This document shows positions 8,320-17,180 of a stretch of DNA of 64,000 nt, piece after piece. Location: assembly GCF_030295745.1 (NCBI RefSeq), contig NZ_AP027291.1:4712001-4776000 (forward strand), in the 5' to 3' direction. The stretch comes from Mycolicibacterium sp. TUM20985 (lineage in GTDB: Bacteria > Actinomycetota > Actinomycetes > Mycobacteriales > Mycobacteriaceae). The translations under genes and the position numbers were made by a program. Under the pieces are notes generated by a model. The model did not search any database and was not told where the DNA came from. It saw only the letters and a program-made list of their open reading frames with translations. Numbering within the stretch: the first letter of the stretch is position 1; every line of letters begins with the position of its first letter.

Positions 8320-8759
8320 TGGGCCACCTGCTTGATCTCGAACGGAACGGGCTGCTGGGCGATGTGCGGATGTTCCGGCCCTGCGTAGACCTTCAACTTC
8401 TTCTGAACCTGACGGCTCAGCTTGTTGTGGGGCAGCATGCCGACGATCGCGTTCTCCACGACCCGTTCCGGGTTCTTGGCCATCATTTCGCCGATGGTGC
8501 GCCTGCGCAGCCCGCCCGGGTAACCCGAGTGGCGGTAGGCGAACTTGTTGTTCAACTTGTCGCCACCGATGGCGACCTTGTCGGCGTTGATGATGATGAC
8601 GAAATCGCCACCATCGACATTCGGCGTGAACGTCGGCTTGTGCTTGCCGCGCAGCAGGGTTGCTGCTTGAACGGCGAGCCGGCCGAGGACCACGTCGGTG
8701 GCGTCGATGACATGCCACGTGCGCGTGGTGTCACCCGCCTTCGGCGTGTACGTAGGCAC
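8316..8759 (-). CDS. rplM: 50S ribosomal protein L13
   Basis: 147-residue early-assembly large-subunit protein. It contains the family motifs WHVIDATDVVLGRLA, KHKPTF, GDFVIIINADK and MLPHNKL. The start is GTG, with an AGAAGGT ribosome site in front. First gene of the rplM-rpsI-glmM-glpK group; a sigma-A type promoter is visible about 130 nt upstream. A short CCCGGG-GTGA-CCCGGG stem (8789-8804) lies in the leader. Confidence 0.96.
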   Translation of the reverse strand: MPTYTPKAGDTTRTWHVIDATDVVLGRLAVQAATLLRGKHKPTFTPNVDGGDFVIIINADKVAIGGDKLNNKFAYRHSGYPGGLRRRTIGEMMAKNPERVVENAIVGMLPHNKLSRQVQKKLKVYAGPEHPHIAQQPVPFEIKQVAQ

Positions 8760-8895
8760 AGCGCTACCTTCTCTTCTCTCGGGTTTGTCCCGGGGTGACC
8801 CGGGTGTCGGTCAATGCGTGCGGTGGGGTTCTCGGCGACCGACATAGACCCGAGGACCCGCAGAGTCCAACGGACTCGCCGCGCGCCAACGTCGC

Positions 8896-8925
8896 AGCCT
8901 ACCGGCCACTGTCATCGCAGGTCAA
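8896..8925 (-). promoter_or_regulatory. Sigma-A-type promoter for rplM-rpsI-glmM
   Basis: On the minus strand TTGACC (8925-8920) is followed, after an 18-nt spacer, by TAGGCT (8901-8896). This is a good match to mycobacterial housekeeping promoters (TTGACA/TANNNT). Transcription would start near 8889, giving a leader of about 130 nt before the rplM GTG. Confidence 0.6.
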
Positions 8926-8957
8926 AACGCCATCTCCCGGGCCGCCCCTGACATGAC

Positions 8958-9000
8958 TGTGCGGTCCCTCCGGGGCTCTCCTCCCGTTCGGGACCGCACA
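8958..9000 (-). terminator. Hairpin terminator after esxT
   Basis: TGTGCGGTCCC (8958-8968) and GGGACCGCACA (8990-9000) form a perfect 11-bp stem around a 21-nt loop. It lies 19 nt beyond the esxT stop and just before the rplM promoter, so it probably insulates the ESX-4 operon from the ribosomal one. There is no U-tract, which is common for mycobacterial terminators. Confidence 0.6.
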
Positions 9001-9019
9001 GGGTCTCATGCGGCCGCGG

Positions 9020-9316
9020 CTAGAACCCCCAGGCCCCCGCCGCGCGCCGGTCGGTGTCCGCCACGTCGTCCGATCCGTCGCGCACCGCGTTGCCCAACGA
9101 GATCAGGATCTCGTTCAACGCGGCCGCCGACCGATCCCATCTGGCCTGCTCGACGCGGTAGGCCTCCGCCGCTTCACGGGTCCAGACGGCCTGCAGCGGC
9201 GCTATCTGGGCGCGCAGGTCGTCCAACGCCGCATTGAACCTCGCGGACGTCTGGTGGATCTCCTGCCGGACGGTGAACTCGATCTCGTGGAAGTCGTATG
9301 ACAGAACCGGATCCAT
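9020..9316 (-). CDS. esxT: ESX-4 WXG100-family protein EsxT
   Basis: 98 residues, begins MDPVLSYDFHEIEF, a helix-turn-helix hairpin of the ESAT-6 type. At the turn the protein has VWTREAA rather than a canonical WxG; as I recall, M. tuberculosis EsxT shares this. It should pair with EsxU, encoded 31 nt upstream on the same strand, and be exported by the ESX-4 channel encoded further upstream. No YxxxD/E signal is obvious in the tail, which ends in DRRAAGAWGF. Last gene of the eccC4-Rv3446c-like-esxU-esxT unit. Confidence 0.92.
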   Translation of the reverse strand: MDPVLSYDFHEIEFTVRQEIHQTSARFNAALDDLRAQIAPLQAVWTREAAEAYRVEQARWDRSAAALNEILISLGNAVRDGSDDVADTDRRAAGAWGF

Positions 9317-9347
9317 GGGTGCTCCATTCGCATGGGTGGATGGGTGG

Positions 9348-9659
9348 CTAGAGGACGTCGGTCGACGCGATTCGGTGGGAGTGCTGATCGGCAGCCTCGC
9401 GCAGCGTCCGCTCGTTGAGGCGGATGGTCTCCGCGATCCGTTGCAAGGACTGATGCAGGGCGAGCGACTCGGTGTTCCACCGGTCGACGACGTCGCGGAA
9501 CCGAGCTGCTGCGACGCCGCCCCACACCGAGGGCGGGACGCTGCTCATCTGACCGATGAAGGTCCGCAGCATCGCCCTGGTCTCCTCGTTGCGGCCGTCG
9601 ATCTTGCCCGCGACCGACGTCATCAATCCCAGATCGGTGTTCAACGCTGTACTGGTCAT
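9348..9659 (-). CDS. esxU: ESX-4 WXG100-family protein EsxU
   Basis: 103 residues from the ATG at 9659, which has a GGAAGGG ribosome site. An in-frame extension to 9701 gives a non-conserved N-terminus and is not used. The turn contains VWGGVAAARF, a proper WxG motif, between two helices (SVAGKIDGRNEETRAML and LHQSLQRIAETIRLNER). It is the expected heterodimer partner of EsxT. As in other mycobacteria it lies between the Rv3446c-like gene and esxT. Confidence 0.92.
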   Translation of the reverse strand: MTSTALNTDLGLMTSVAGKIDGRNEETRAMLRTFIGQMSSVPPSVWGGVAAARFRDVVDRWNTESLALHQSLQRIAETIRLNERTLREAADQHSHRIASTDVL

Positions 9660-9726
9660 CGCTTTCCCTTCCGTCGTATGCATGGTTCGACGCGCCGACA
9701 CCCCGTTCGGTTCCCTCGTGGGTCGG

Positions 9727-10866
9727 TCACTTCGGCGTCACCGCATGGGCCGACCGGATCGCCCGGTCGCACGGGACCGCCGGGCCCGGCCGATCCGCGG
9801 CGCCCTGGCAACCGATCGCGATCCGTACGTGCCCGTCGAGCAGCACCGTCCAGTCGATGTGCCGGTCCGGACGAATCTCCCGATACGTGACGGCGGGACG
9901 GTGCGCGCGTTCACCGGCCGGGGTGAAGTCGACGAAGATCCCGTCCGGCTGCTCGGCGAGCGCCTTCGCGAGTGCCTCGGCGGCGGCATCCAGCGTCTGG
10001 CCCTCGGGCACCCAGGACTGGGTCAGGTGAATCGACTCGATCCGGTCCATTGTCGAAACCACCTGCACCCGAGCCGAACCGGGGCCGGAGGTGACCCGCT
10101 CCACGGTCCACTGCGCCGGCACCTCGAGCGCGACGCGTCCCTCGACGAGCCACGCCGCGGCCGGGACTTCGTCGGGGGCGGGTCCGAGCCCGAGGGCCGC
10201 CGCCGTCAAGGCAGCCACCGACAGGATCGCCACCGCGAGCGCGGCCGCCCGCGGCGTCAGGTGGTGCCGGACCGACTGCTCCGCCCGACGCGCGGCGTCA
10301 TCCCGACGAACGGCCGCGACGAGCGTCTGATCGGACTCGCACGTCACGTCGACGCCTCGGCGCCGCAGCGCGCCAACGAGTTCGGCACCGAACGGTGTCA
10401 CCCCCGCAGGGACGTCGACGGTCACGGTGGCCAGCCCCTCGACGCTGGACACCACCGCGTCGAGGGCGGCCGCATCGGCACCGGTCCGTGCGATCACGCG
10501 TCGCCGCCCGTCGGTCTGGACGACGAGCAGGTCGGGCGCCACCTCCACCACCGTGGCGGCCGTCTTCAGCACCTCGACCCTCGTGAGCACCGAGACGCTC
10601 GCCGACCACCACTCGGCCGCCGCGACGACGCGATCGACACGCGCCTCCGGCCACCACGACGGGCAGATGAGGAACATCCGGGCACACGGCCCTCCGGCTG
10701 CCGACCCCAGGACGTCTCGCCACACGTCGTCGACCGCGACCACCCGGTCCTCGAGGAGCGCGAGATCGTCGTCGATGCATTCCAGTGCCGTGACCGCGTC
10801 GTCGCGATCGACCGTGCCGGGTCCGGTGATCAGCCCCGGGCCGACCACGACGACGGCCTCGCTCAC
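9727..10866 (-). CDS. Type VII secretion-associated protein, Rv3446c-like
   Basis: 379 residues from a GTG at 10866 whose first bases overlap the eccC4 stop (GTGA). The N-terminal ~200 residues are soluble and resemble a degenerate actin/ATPase-like fold (AVVVVGPGLITGPG, DDVWRDVL). A single transmembrane helix follows near residues 210-232 (LAVAILSVAALTAAALGLG). The C-terminal domain would then be outside the membrane (EGRVALEVPAQWTVERV). The family is found only in ESX-4-type loci. Its function is unresolved; a stabilising or assembly role in the ESX-4 membrane complex is the usual guess. Reading frames extending further upstream run into eccC4 and are not real. Confidence 0.85.
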   Translation of the reverse strand: MSEAVVVVGPGLITGPGTVDRDDAVTALECIDDDLALLEDRVVAVDDVWRDVLGSAAGGPCARMFLICPSWWPEARVDRVVAAAEWWSASVSVLTRVEVLKTAATVVEVAPDLLVVQTDGRRRVIARTGADAAALDAVVSSVEGLATVTVDVPAGVTPFGAELVGALRRRGVDVTCESDQTLVAAVRRDDAARRAEQSVRHHLTPRAAALAVAILSVAALTAAALGLGPAPDEVPAAAWLVEGRVALEVPAQWTVERVTSGPGSARVQVVSTMDRIESIHLTQSWVPEGQTLDAAAEALAKALAEQPDGIFVDFTPAGERAHRPAVTYREIRPDRHIDWTVLLDGHVRIAIGCQGAADRPGPAVPCDRAIRSAHAVTPK

Positions 10867-13800
10867 GACGGTGGTGACCACGACACCTGGATCAGACGGT
10901 CGGCCTGCCCGCGCCGGATCAGCGTGCCGCGGCCCGCCGGCAGCGGTGACGGCCGCACCGAGCCCAGCAGCACGCCCTCGTCGGGGCCCGCACTCATCAT
11001 CAACCCCGTGCAGCCGAGATCCTTCAGCCGCGCGAGGATCGGGTCGAACATGGCGCGGGCCGCACCGCCGGAGCGACGGGCGATCACGACGTGCAGCCCG
11101 AGATCCCGGGCATGCGGAAGCAGGTCCAGTAGTGGCAGGAGTGGGTTGCCCGAGGTGCCGGCCACCAGGTCGTAGTCGTCGACGATCACGTACACGTCCG
11201 GCCCCGACCACCACGTCCGGTCGCGCAACTGCCCCTGGGTGACGTGTTCGCCCGGCAGTCTGCCGGTCAGCAGGCGCACCGTGGCCGCGACGTGGGACTC
11301 GGCCGACGCGGCGGACATGGCGTACCCGAGGAGGTGGTCGGACTCGACGACCCCCAGCAGGGTTCGACGAAAGTCGACGACGAGAAGGCTGGCCGCGGCA
11401 GAATCGTTCGTGCGCATGATCTCTCGGCATAGCACGCGCAGGGTGGCGGTCTTTCCGCATTCGGTGTCGCCGAGGATCAGCAGATGCGGGGACACCGCGA
11501 AGTCCATGGCCACGGGGGCCAGGGCATGCTCGTCGATCCCGATGGTGAGGTCGCCGGGTGACGTCGCGACGACCTCGTCGTGGGGAACCCGCGTCGGCAG
11601 GAGTCGTACCGCGGGCGCGAGCCGACCGGGATGACGCGCGGCCAGAGCCGTCGCATCGACGTCATCCGGTCTGGCGACGACGAATTCGAGTCCTGCGCTG
11701 GTGATTCCGTGGCCAGCGGGACGAACGCCGAGCAGACGGGCGCGCTTGCGGTCCATCTCCGAATCGGCCGGATCACCCAGACACAACTCGACGCGGGTAC
11801 CCAGATGGTCCTTCAGGGCCGGCCGAATGTCGGCCCACCGGGATGCGGTGAGGACGACGTGCACACCGACCGAGAGACCCTGGGCCGCGATCGCCGTGAT
11901 CGCTTCCTCCATACCCTCGAACTCCTGGCGCGCGACCGCCCAGCCGTCGATCACCAAGAAGGTGTCACCGCCGAACCGGTTGTCGCCGAAACGCCGTCGC
12001 GTCTCGCGGTCACGCAGAACGCCTTGCACATGCGCCACGATCCTGCGGGCGAGGTCGCGGTCGGCTCTGCCCGCCATCGCGCCGACGTGGGGCAGGTGTC
12101 GCAGCGACGATGACCCGCCGCCGAAGTCCAGGCCGTAGACGTGCACCGTGTCGGGGTCGTGGGTCGACGCCAACCCCGCGACCAGGCTGAGGAGCGCGGT
12201 CGTCTTTCCCGATCGCGGCCCGCCGACGATGGCTACGTTGCCGCCGGCATCCCGCAGGTCCACCAGCAAGGTGTCATGCCGTTGCGCAAAGGGGTTGTCC
12301 ACCAGACCCATTGGCACGACGAGCCGCGGGCGACACCGGACGCTGTCACCGAGCAACGCGCTCAGCGATGGCGACCCGTCCAATGGCGGAAGCCACACCC
12401 GATGTGCCGGTCGCCCCCGGTCGGCCAACCCCTCGACGACCACGTCGAGCAGCGTCCGGCTGCCCCCGCCGCTGACGTCCGACCCCGCCGGAGGGCACTC
12501 GGGGCGGGCAGTGAACAGGCACGGCCCGGGACTGCGGGGGTTGGCGTCGGGGGCGACCGGACCCGACACGAATGCCGTCTGGAACCGGACCAGCTCACCG
12601 GAGGCCGTCTTGAGCACGGCCGCACCCGGAGCGCCGGGAAGCTCGTAGGCGTCGGTGGTCCCGAGCACGGCGCGGGACTCACCGGCGGAGAACGTCTTCA
12701 GGCAGATGCGGTAGGACAGGTGGGTCTCCACACCGCGGAGCCGGCCCTCGTCCAGACGCTGACTGGCCAGCAGCAGGTGCATGCCGAGCGACCGTCCCAC
12801 GCGACCGATCGCCACGAACAGCTCGGCGAAGTCGGGGTGCTGGCTGAGCAGTTCGGAGAACTCGTCGACGATGACGAACAGCGCGGGCAACGGCGCGAGG
12901 TCGGGACGTCCGGCTCGCGCCGAGTCGTACGCGTCGACATTCGGGAGGTGCCCCGCGTCCCGCAGTACCCGTTGCCGGCGCATCATCTCACCGGTCAACG
13001 CGTCCTGCATGCGTGCGACGAGATGCGCCTCCTCCGACAGGTTGGTCACCACAGCCGCCACGTGTCGGAGTCGATCGAACCCGAGAAACGTTGCACCGCC
13101 CTTGAAGTCGATGAGGACGAGGTTGAGGGCGTCGGGTCCGTGGGTGCTGACCAGGCCGAGGGCGAGCGTCCGCAGGAACTCCGACTTGCCCGATCCGGTG
13201 GCGCCGATGCACAACCCGTGCGGCCCCATCCCGCCCCTGGCCGCCTCCTTGAGGTCCAGTTCGACCGGTTCACCCGCGTCGGACGTGCCGATCGCCACGC
13301 GGAGCCGACGCGGACCCGACCGCGGCCGCCACGCCTCCCCGACGTCGGGATGCGCGGGGCCGCCGACCCCGACCAGTCCGGCCCACGCCGTGCCCGTCCC
13401 CGCGGTACCCGGCCGACACGCTGCGAGCCGTCTGGCACACGCCACCGCCTGCGCGGTCGTCAACGAGTCCGGACGGTCCCACGCGTCCGCGCCCTCCACG
13501 TCGAGACGCAGACGTTCACCGCTCGGCTGCGCAATCACCAGCACCGTGACACCGTCGCCGCCATGGAGTCGGGCACCCACCACCTCGCCGTCGACGATGA
13601 CGACGCAGTGAATCGGCGGGTGCGGTGACGCGGAATGTCGATGATGGGGAAGCCATTTCAGCCAGTCCCAGTACCGGTCTGCGAGAGCGCCCACCGCGCT
13701 GACCCGGACCACGTCTGGGCCGTGCAGTACCGCCAGCTGGCATACGACGGCCCGCACCAGGCCGCGGGCAGCGTCGGGTGGGCCCTCGACCGCGATGCGA

Positions 13801-14435
13801 GGATGGGCCCGCAGGTCGACCGTGATCGGCACGTCCGGCACCGTGGACCGTTCCGCGACGAGTCGTTCGATCGCCTCGGCGGTGACCGGGTCGCGGGTGT
13901 CGTCGTCACCGATTTCGGGCGGCACGACGCCGGTGGCCAGCGGACGGGCACCTATGCCCACCCGCACCTGGCAGAAGTCGGCGTCACCGGGTCGGCGCTC
14001 CCACATCCGCGGACCGCCGATCAGCGTCCACGATGATGCCGGATCGACATGACTCCAGTGCAGGGATACGTGCTGCGCCACAGCCGTTCTCGCAAGGTCG
14101 GCCGCCACGCCGTCGAGGTAGCGGAGGTAGGCGCGGCGGTCCTCGTCGAGCTCACCACCGCGTCGCGCTCCCCGGGACTGGTAGGCCACGGACCCGAGCA
14201 CCGACACCAGCATCATGACCGGCAGGAACAGGAATGCCGGACTGCGCGACGAGGCAACTCCGGAGGTGAAGTAGAGCACCGTCATGCCCGCCATGGCGAG
14301 GAGCATGACCACCGGCAGCAGCTTGCCAACTACGTTCGACGGCGGATCCTTGGGCACGTCCGGTGGGCGCCTCACGACGACCGGGCCGCCGTCGAACGGC
14401 GGTGCGGGCAGACGTGCCGAGTAGAGGTGTTCCAT
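10863..14435 (-). CDS. eccC4: ESX-4 FtsK/SpoIIIE-type ATPase EccC4
   Basis: The motor of the type VII channel, 1190 residues in a single chain. Two transmembrane helices lie near residues 36-85, followed by a stalk and three FtsK-like ATPase domains. P-loops are GATGSGKS (~residue 410), GGPRSGKT (~736) and GDTECGKT (~988). All three keep the GKS/GKT core; ATPase 1 also has LVLIDFKGGATF and a Walker B region (LFVIVDEFSEL). Substrate EsxT/EsxU tails would bind the last domain. The gene heads the minus-strand half of the locus, opposite eccD4 across a 121-nt divergent spacer. Confidence 0.96.
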   Translation of the reverse strand: MEHLYSARLPAPPFDGGPVVVRRPPDVPKDPPSNVVGKLLPVVMLLAMAGMTVLYFTSGVASSRSPAFLFLPVMMLVSVLGSVAYQSRGARRGGELDEDRRAYLRYLDGVAADLARTAVAQHVSLHWSHVDPASSWTLIGGPRMWERRPGDADFCQVRVGIGARPLATGVVPPEIGDDDTRDPVTAEAIERLVAERSTVPDVPITVDLRAHPRIAVEGPPDAARGLVRAVVCQLAVLHGPDVVRVSAVGALADRYWDWLKWLPHHRHSASPHPPIHCVVIVDGEVVGARLHGGDGVTVLVIAQPSGERLRLDVEGADAWDRPDSLTTAQAVACARRLAACRPGTAGTGTAWAGLVGVGGPAHPDVGEAWRPRSGPRRLRVAIGTSDAGEPVELDLKEAARGGMGPHGLCIGATGSGKSEFLRTLALGLVSTHGPDALNLVLIDFKGGATFLGFDRLRHVAAVVTNLSEEAHLVARMQDALTGEMMRRQRVLRDAGHLPNVDAYDSARAGRPDLAPLPALFVIVDEFSELLSQHPDFAELFVAIGRVGRSLGMHLLLASQRLDEGRLRGVETHLSYRICLKTFSAGESRAVLGTTDAYELPGAPGAAVLKTASGELVRFQTAFVSGPVAPDANPRSPGPCLFTARPECPPAGSDVSGGGSRTLLDVVVEGLADRGRPAHRVWLPPLDGSPSLSALLGDSVRCRPRLVVPMGLVDNPFAQRHDTLLVDLRDAGGNVAIVGGPRSGKTTALLSLVAGLASTHDPDTVHVYGLDFGGGSSSLRHLPHVGAMAGRADRDLARRIVAHVQGVLRDRETRRRFGDNRFGGDTFLVIDGWAVARQEFEGMEEAITAIAAQGLSVGVHVVLTASRWADIRPALKDHLGTRVELCLGDPADSEMDRKRARLLGVRPAGHGITSAGLEFVVARPDDVDATALAARHPGRLAPAVRLLPTRVPHDEVVATSPGDLTIGIDEHALAPVAMDFAVSPHLLILGDTECGKTATLRVLCREIMRTNDSAAASLLVVDFRRTLLGVVESDHLLGYAMSAASAESHVAATVRLLTGRLPGEHVTQGQLRDRTWWSGPDVYVIVDDYDLVAGTSGNPLLPLLDLLPHARDLGLHVVIARRSGGAARAMFDPILARLKDLGCTGLMMSAGPDEGVLLGSVRPSPLPAGRGTLIRRGQADRLIQVSWSPPS

Positions 14436-14556
14436 CGATGAACTGACGCTGCGACAGTCGATTCGGTTCCACGCCGGACGAAGGAATTTGGTGACGATAC
14501 CCCCTTTCGCGCGGAGTTACGGTGAGGCCAGGCGGTACGAGTTCGGAGGTGATCCG

Positions 14557-15825
14557 GTGTCCGTTTCCAGGGTGTCCATCCAGGCCGATCGCGACGGTCA
14601 TCCCGTTGCGGTCGACGTCTCGTTGCCGTCGGCTGTACCGGTCGCCGATCTCCTGCCCGCCATCGTGGAGTTGGTCGACGACCGTGCCCTCGGCGGTGAC
14701 ACGGCGCGCCGCTGGCGGCTGGATCGCTTATTGGGCGGCACCTTGGAGGATTGGTCGAATCTGCGCGACAACGGCATTCGCGACGGCGATGTCCTCGTCC
14801 TCGTAGCCGACGGGCTCCCTGAGCTCCTGCCGATGCGTGGCGCGCCATGTCAGGTGGCGGCCGAGGCTCGGGCCCCCGCGACCACCGTCGACGTTGCGGG
14901 GATCGGCTGCGGGCTGGCCGCGCTACTGGCGGCGACCGCCTTCGCCTCGACCGCCGGATCGGACGCCGCGACGCTGAACGCCATGCTCGCGGCCGTGTGC
15001 GCGGTGGCCGCCGCGGCGGTGACGATCGCCACCCGCTACGCGACCGCACCGAGTCTGGCCACGGTCCTCTCGACCAGCGCGGCGGGCTTCCTCGCCGTAC
15101 CCTCGGGTCCCGCGGCGCCGAACGCGTTCCTTGCGGCGACCGCCTCGGCGTGCGCGTCACTCCTGCTGCTGAGGCTCTCCGGGCGCGCGTCGGCGGCCTT
15201 GACCGCGACGACGACCGGCTCCCTGGTGACGGCAATCGTCACGGTCGTGGCGATACCGCCGTCCGCCGCGGGTGCGGCTCTCGCGACCCTGGCGCTCGCC
15301 GTGCTGGCGCTCGCGCCACGGGCGTCGGTGTTGGTCACCGGACTCGGACCCGAGAGCTGGCAAAGCGAGCCGGCCGATCGGGCCAGGGCGGGACATGCCG
15401 TTCTGAGCGGTCTGGTCGTCGGATCCGCCGCCGGCTCGGCCTGTGGCGTCGCGGTCGTGGCCATCGTGGCGGACGCCGTCTCGAATGCCCGGGCGTCCAT
15501 CTTCGCCACGGTGGTGGGCGCAGTGCTGCTGCTACGGTCCCGGACGTACGTCGACCCGGTACGCCGAAACACGTTGTCTGCAACGGGTTTGGCGTGTGTG
15601 ATCGCCGGGCTTCTCCTGGTGGTGGCCACCCACCCGGCGCGTCTCGGGATGGTGGCCGGCCTCCTCCTGATCGCCGGGCTGAGTGGCCTGCGGCGTCCGA
15701 CGTGCGGTGCCACCGCATCGCGGATGCTCGACCGCCTCGAGTACGTCGCTCTGGCGGCCGTCGTGCCGACCGCCTGCTGGGTCGCCGGGGCATACGCCGC
15801 CGTCGGCGGATTCCCCGCATCATGA
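14557..15825 (+). CDS. eccD4: ESX-4 membrane channel protein EccD4
   Basis: Begins with a ubiquitin-like cytoplasmic domain (SVSRVSIQADRDGHPVAVDV, residues 1-90) followed by about ten or eleven hydrophobic helices from residue 110 to the end, the layout of EccD, which forms the membrane vestibule of ESX channels. The GTG at 14557 is chosen because GGAGG lies 7 nt before it and it starts at the conserved SVSRVSI strand; a longer frame from 14488 lacks this. It overlaps mycP4 by ATGA. 422 residues, slightly short for the family. Confidence 0.92.
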   Translation: MSVSRVSIQADRDGHPVAVDVSLPSAVPVADLLPAIVELVDDRALGGDTARRWRLDRLLGGTLEDWSNLRDNGIRDGDVLVLVADGLPELLPMRGAPCQVAAEARAPATTVDVAGIGCGLAALLAATAFASTAGSDAATLNAMLAAVCAVAAAAVTIATRYATAPSLATVLSTSAAGFLAVPSGPAAPNAFLAATASACASLLLLRLSGRASAALTATTTGSLVTAIVTVVAIPPSAAGAALATLALAVLALAPRASVLVTGLGPESWQSEPADRARAGHAVLSGLVVGSAAGSACGVAVVAIVADAVSNARASIFATVVGAVLLLRSRTYVDPVRRNTLSATGLACVIAGLLLVVATHPARLGMVAGLLLIAGLSGLRRPTCGATASRMLDRLEYVALAAVVPTACWVAGAYAAVGGFPAS

Positions 15826-17180
15826 ACGGTCGCGTACCGCGCGGGACGCGGGCCACTGCGATAGCGGCGATCGTCATTGCCACGTGGGCGGCACCGGCGG
15901 CCACCGCGGTGACGCCACCTGCGGTCGACGACGGATTGCTGCCTCCGCCGCGCCCACCCGCGCCGCGTACCCCTACCGAGCAGGCCGACGCCTGCCCGGT
16001 CGCCACACCCGTCACCGACGCGTCGGTCACCCAGCTGGACCTCGCCGAGCTCGCGCCGGTGTGGCGGCTCACGAAGGGCGCGGGCCAGACCGTCGCCGTG
16101 ATCGACACCGGGGTCGCCCGGCACCGGCTGCTGCCTCATCTGCTGCCGGGCGGCGACTACGTCTCGACGGGCGACGGTATGCAGGACTGCGATGGCCACG
16201 GCACGATCGTCGCCGGGATCATCGGTGCAGCACGCGGCGACGCGACGTTCGGCGGTCTAGCGCCCGACGCCGGCATCCTCGCAGTCCGTCAGTCCAGCAA
16301 CGTGTTTCGTTATTCCGATGCCCGTTCAGGATCAGGCGTGGGTGACGTCGAGACGCTCGCAGCCGCCGTCAGGACCGCCGCGGACGCCGGGGCGACGGTC
16401 ATCAACATCTCCTCGGTCGCGTGCGTCCCCGCGGACGACGGCCTCGACGACCGGCCCCTCGGCGCTGCGCTCGCATATGCAGTCGACGTGAAGAACGTGG
16501 TCGTGGTGACGGCGGCAGGCAATGTCGGTGGAGCCGGACAGTGCCCGCGGCAGAATCCGCCACCCGACGAGCGCCGACCGGGCCAGCCCAGCTGGGACAC
16601 GGTCGATGTCGTGGTGAGCCCCGCGTGGTACGACGACTACGTGTTGACGGTCGGCTCCGTCGACCGGACAGGACGGCCGTCGGACTTCACCCTGGCCGGT
16701 CCGTGGGTCGACGTGGCGGCACCGGGTGAGGACGTCGTATCCCTGGGCTCCGACGGTGACGGGTTGATCGATACCATGCCGGGATCCTCAGAGAAGCAAC
16801 CCATTTCGGGAACGAGTTACGCGGCACCGGTGGTGGCGGGTATCGCCGCGCTGGTACGGGCGTCCTCACCCGGCCTCACGGCGCGCCAGGTGATGAGCAG
16901 AATCGAGGACACTGCACATCCGCCCGCCGCCGGTTGGGATCCATGGGTCGGTCGCGGTGTCGTCGACGCACTGGCGGCGGTGAGCGCCGACGGCGTACGA
17001 CCGCAAGAACGTTCTGCGCCCGCACCCCTCGCGCAGGAGGCCGTGGACGTCTACGTGGACAAGGCATCCCGGCGCGTCTCGCTCATCGGTGGGGCGGCCT
17101 GCATCGCTGCGGCACTCGTCGCGACGACGTCCTCGGTCGGGTGGTCACGTCGGCGCCGACAGTCCGTCGCGGAGGACTGA
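15822..17180 (+). CDS. mycP4: ESX-4 mycosin, membrane-anchored subtilisin-like protease
   Basis: A 452-residue S8 serine protease. It has a signal peptide (residues 1-29, AIAAIVIATWAAPAATA), catalytic Asp95 (VIDTGV), His126 (DGHGT), the oxyanion Asn in TAAGNVGG, and Ser332 (GTSYAAP). A C-terminal transmembrane helix with a basic cytoplasmic end closes the protein (SLIGGAACIAAALVATTSSV, then WSRRRR). Mycosins sit on the periplasmic face of the ESX channel and are needed for its stability. Start ATG 15822 overlaps the eccD4 stop. Its last 36 nt overlap the 3' end of the convergent eccB4. Confidence 0.94.
   Translation: MNGRVPRGTRATAIAAIVIATWAAPAATAVTPPAVDDGLLPPPRPPAPRTPTEQADACPVATPVTDASVTQLDLAELAPVWRLTKGAGQTVAVIDTGVARHRLLPHLLPGGDYVSTGDGMQDCDGHGTIVAGIIGAARGDATFGGLAPDAGILAVRQSSNVFRYSDARSGSGVGDVETLAAAVRTAADAGATVINISSVACVPADDGLDDRPLGAALAYAVDVKNVVVVTAAGNVGGAGQCPRQNPPPDERRPGQPSWDTVDVVVSPAWYDDYVLTVGSVDRTGRPSDFTLAGPWVDVAAPGEDVVSLGSDGDGLIDTMPGSSEKQPISGTSYAAPVVAGIAALVRASSPGLTARQVMSRIEDTAHPPAAGWDPWVGRGVVDALAAVSADGVRPQERSAPAPLAQEAVDVYVDKASRRVSLIGGAACIAAALVATTSSVGWSRRRRQSVAED

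Noticed and set aside
12141..13628. A 495-codon plus-strand open frame opposite eccC4
   Set aside because: Antisense of the conserved ATPase; composition dominated by Arg, Pro and Gly.
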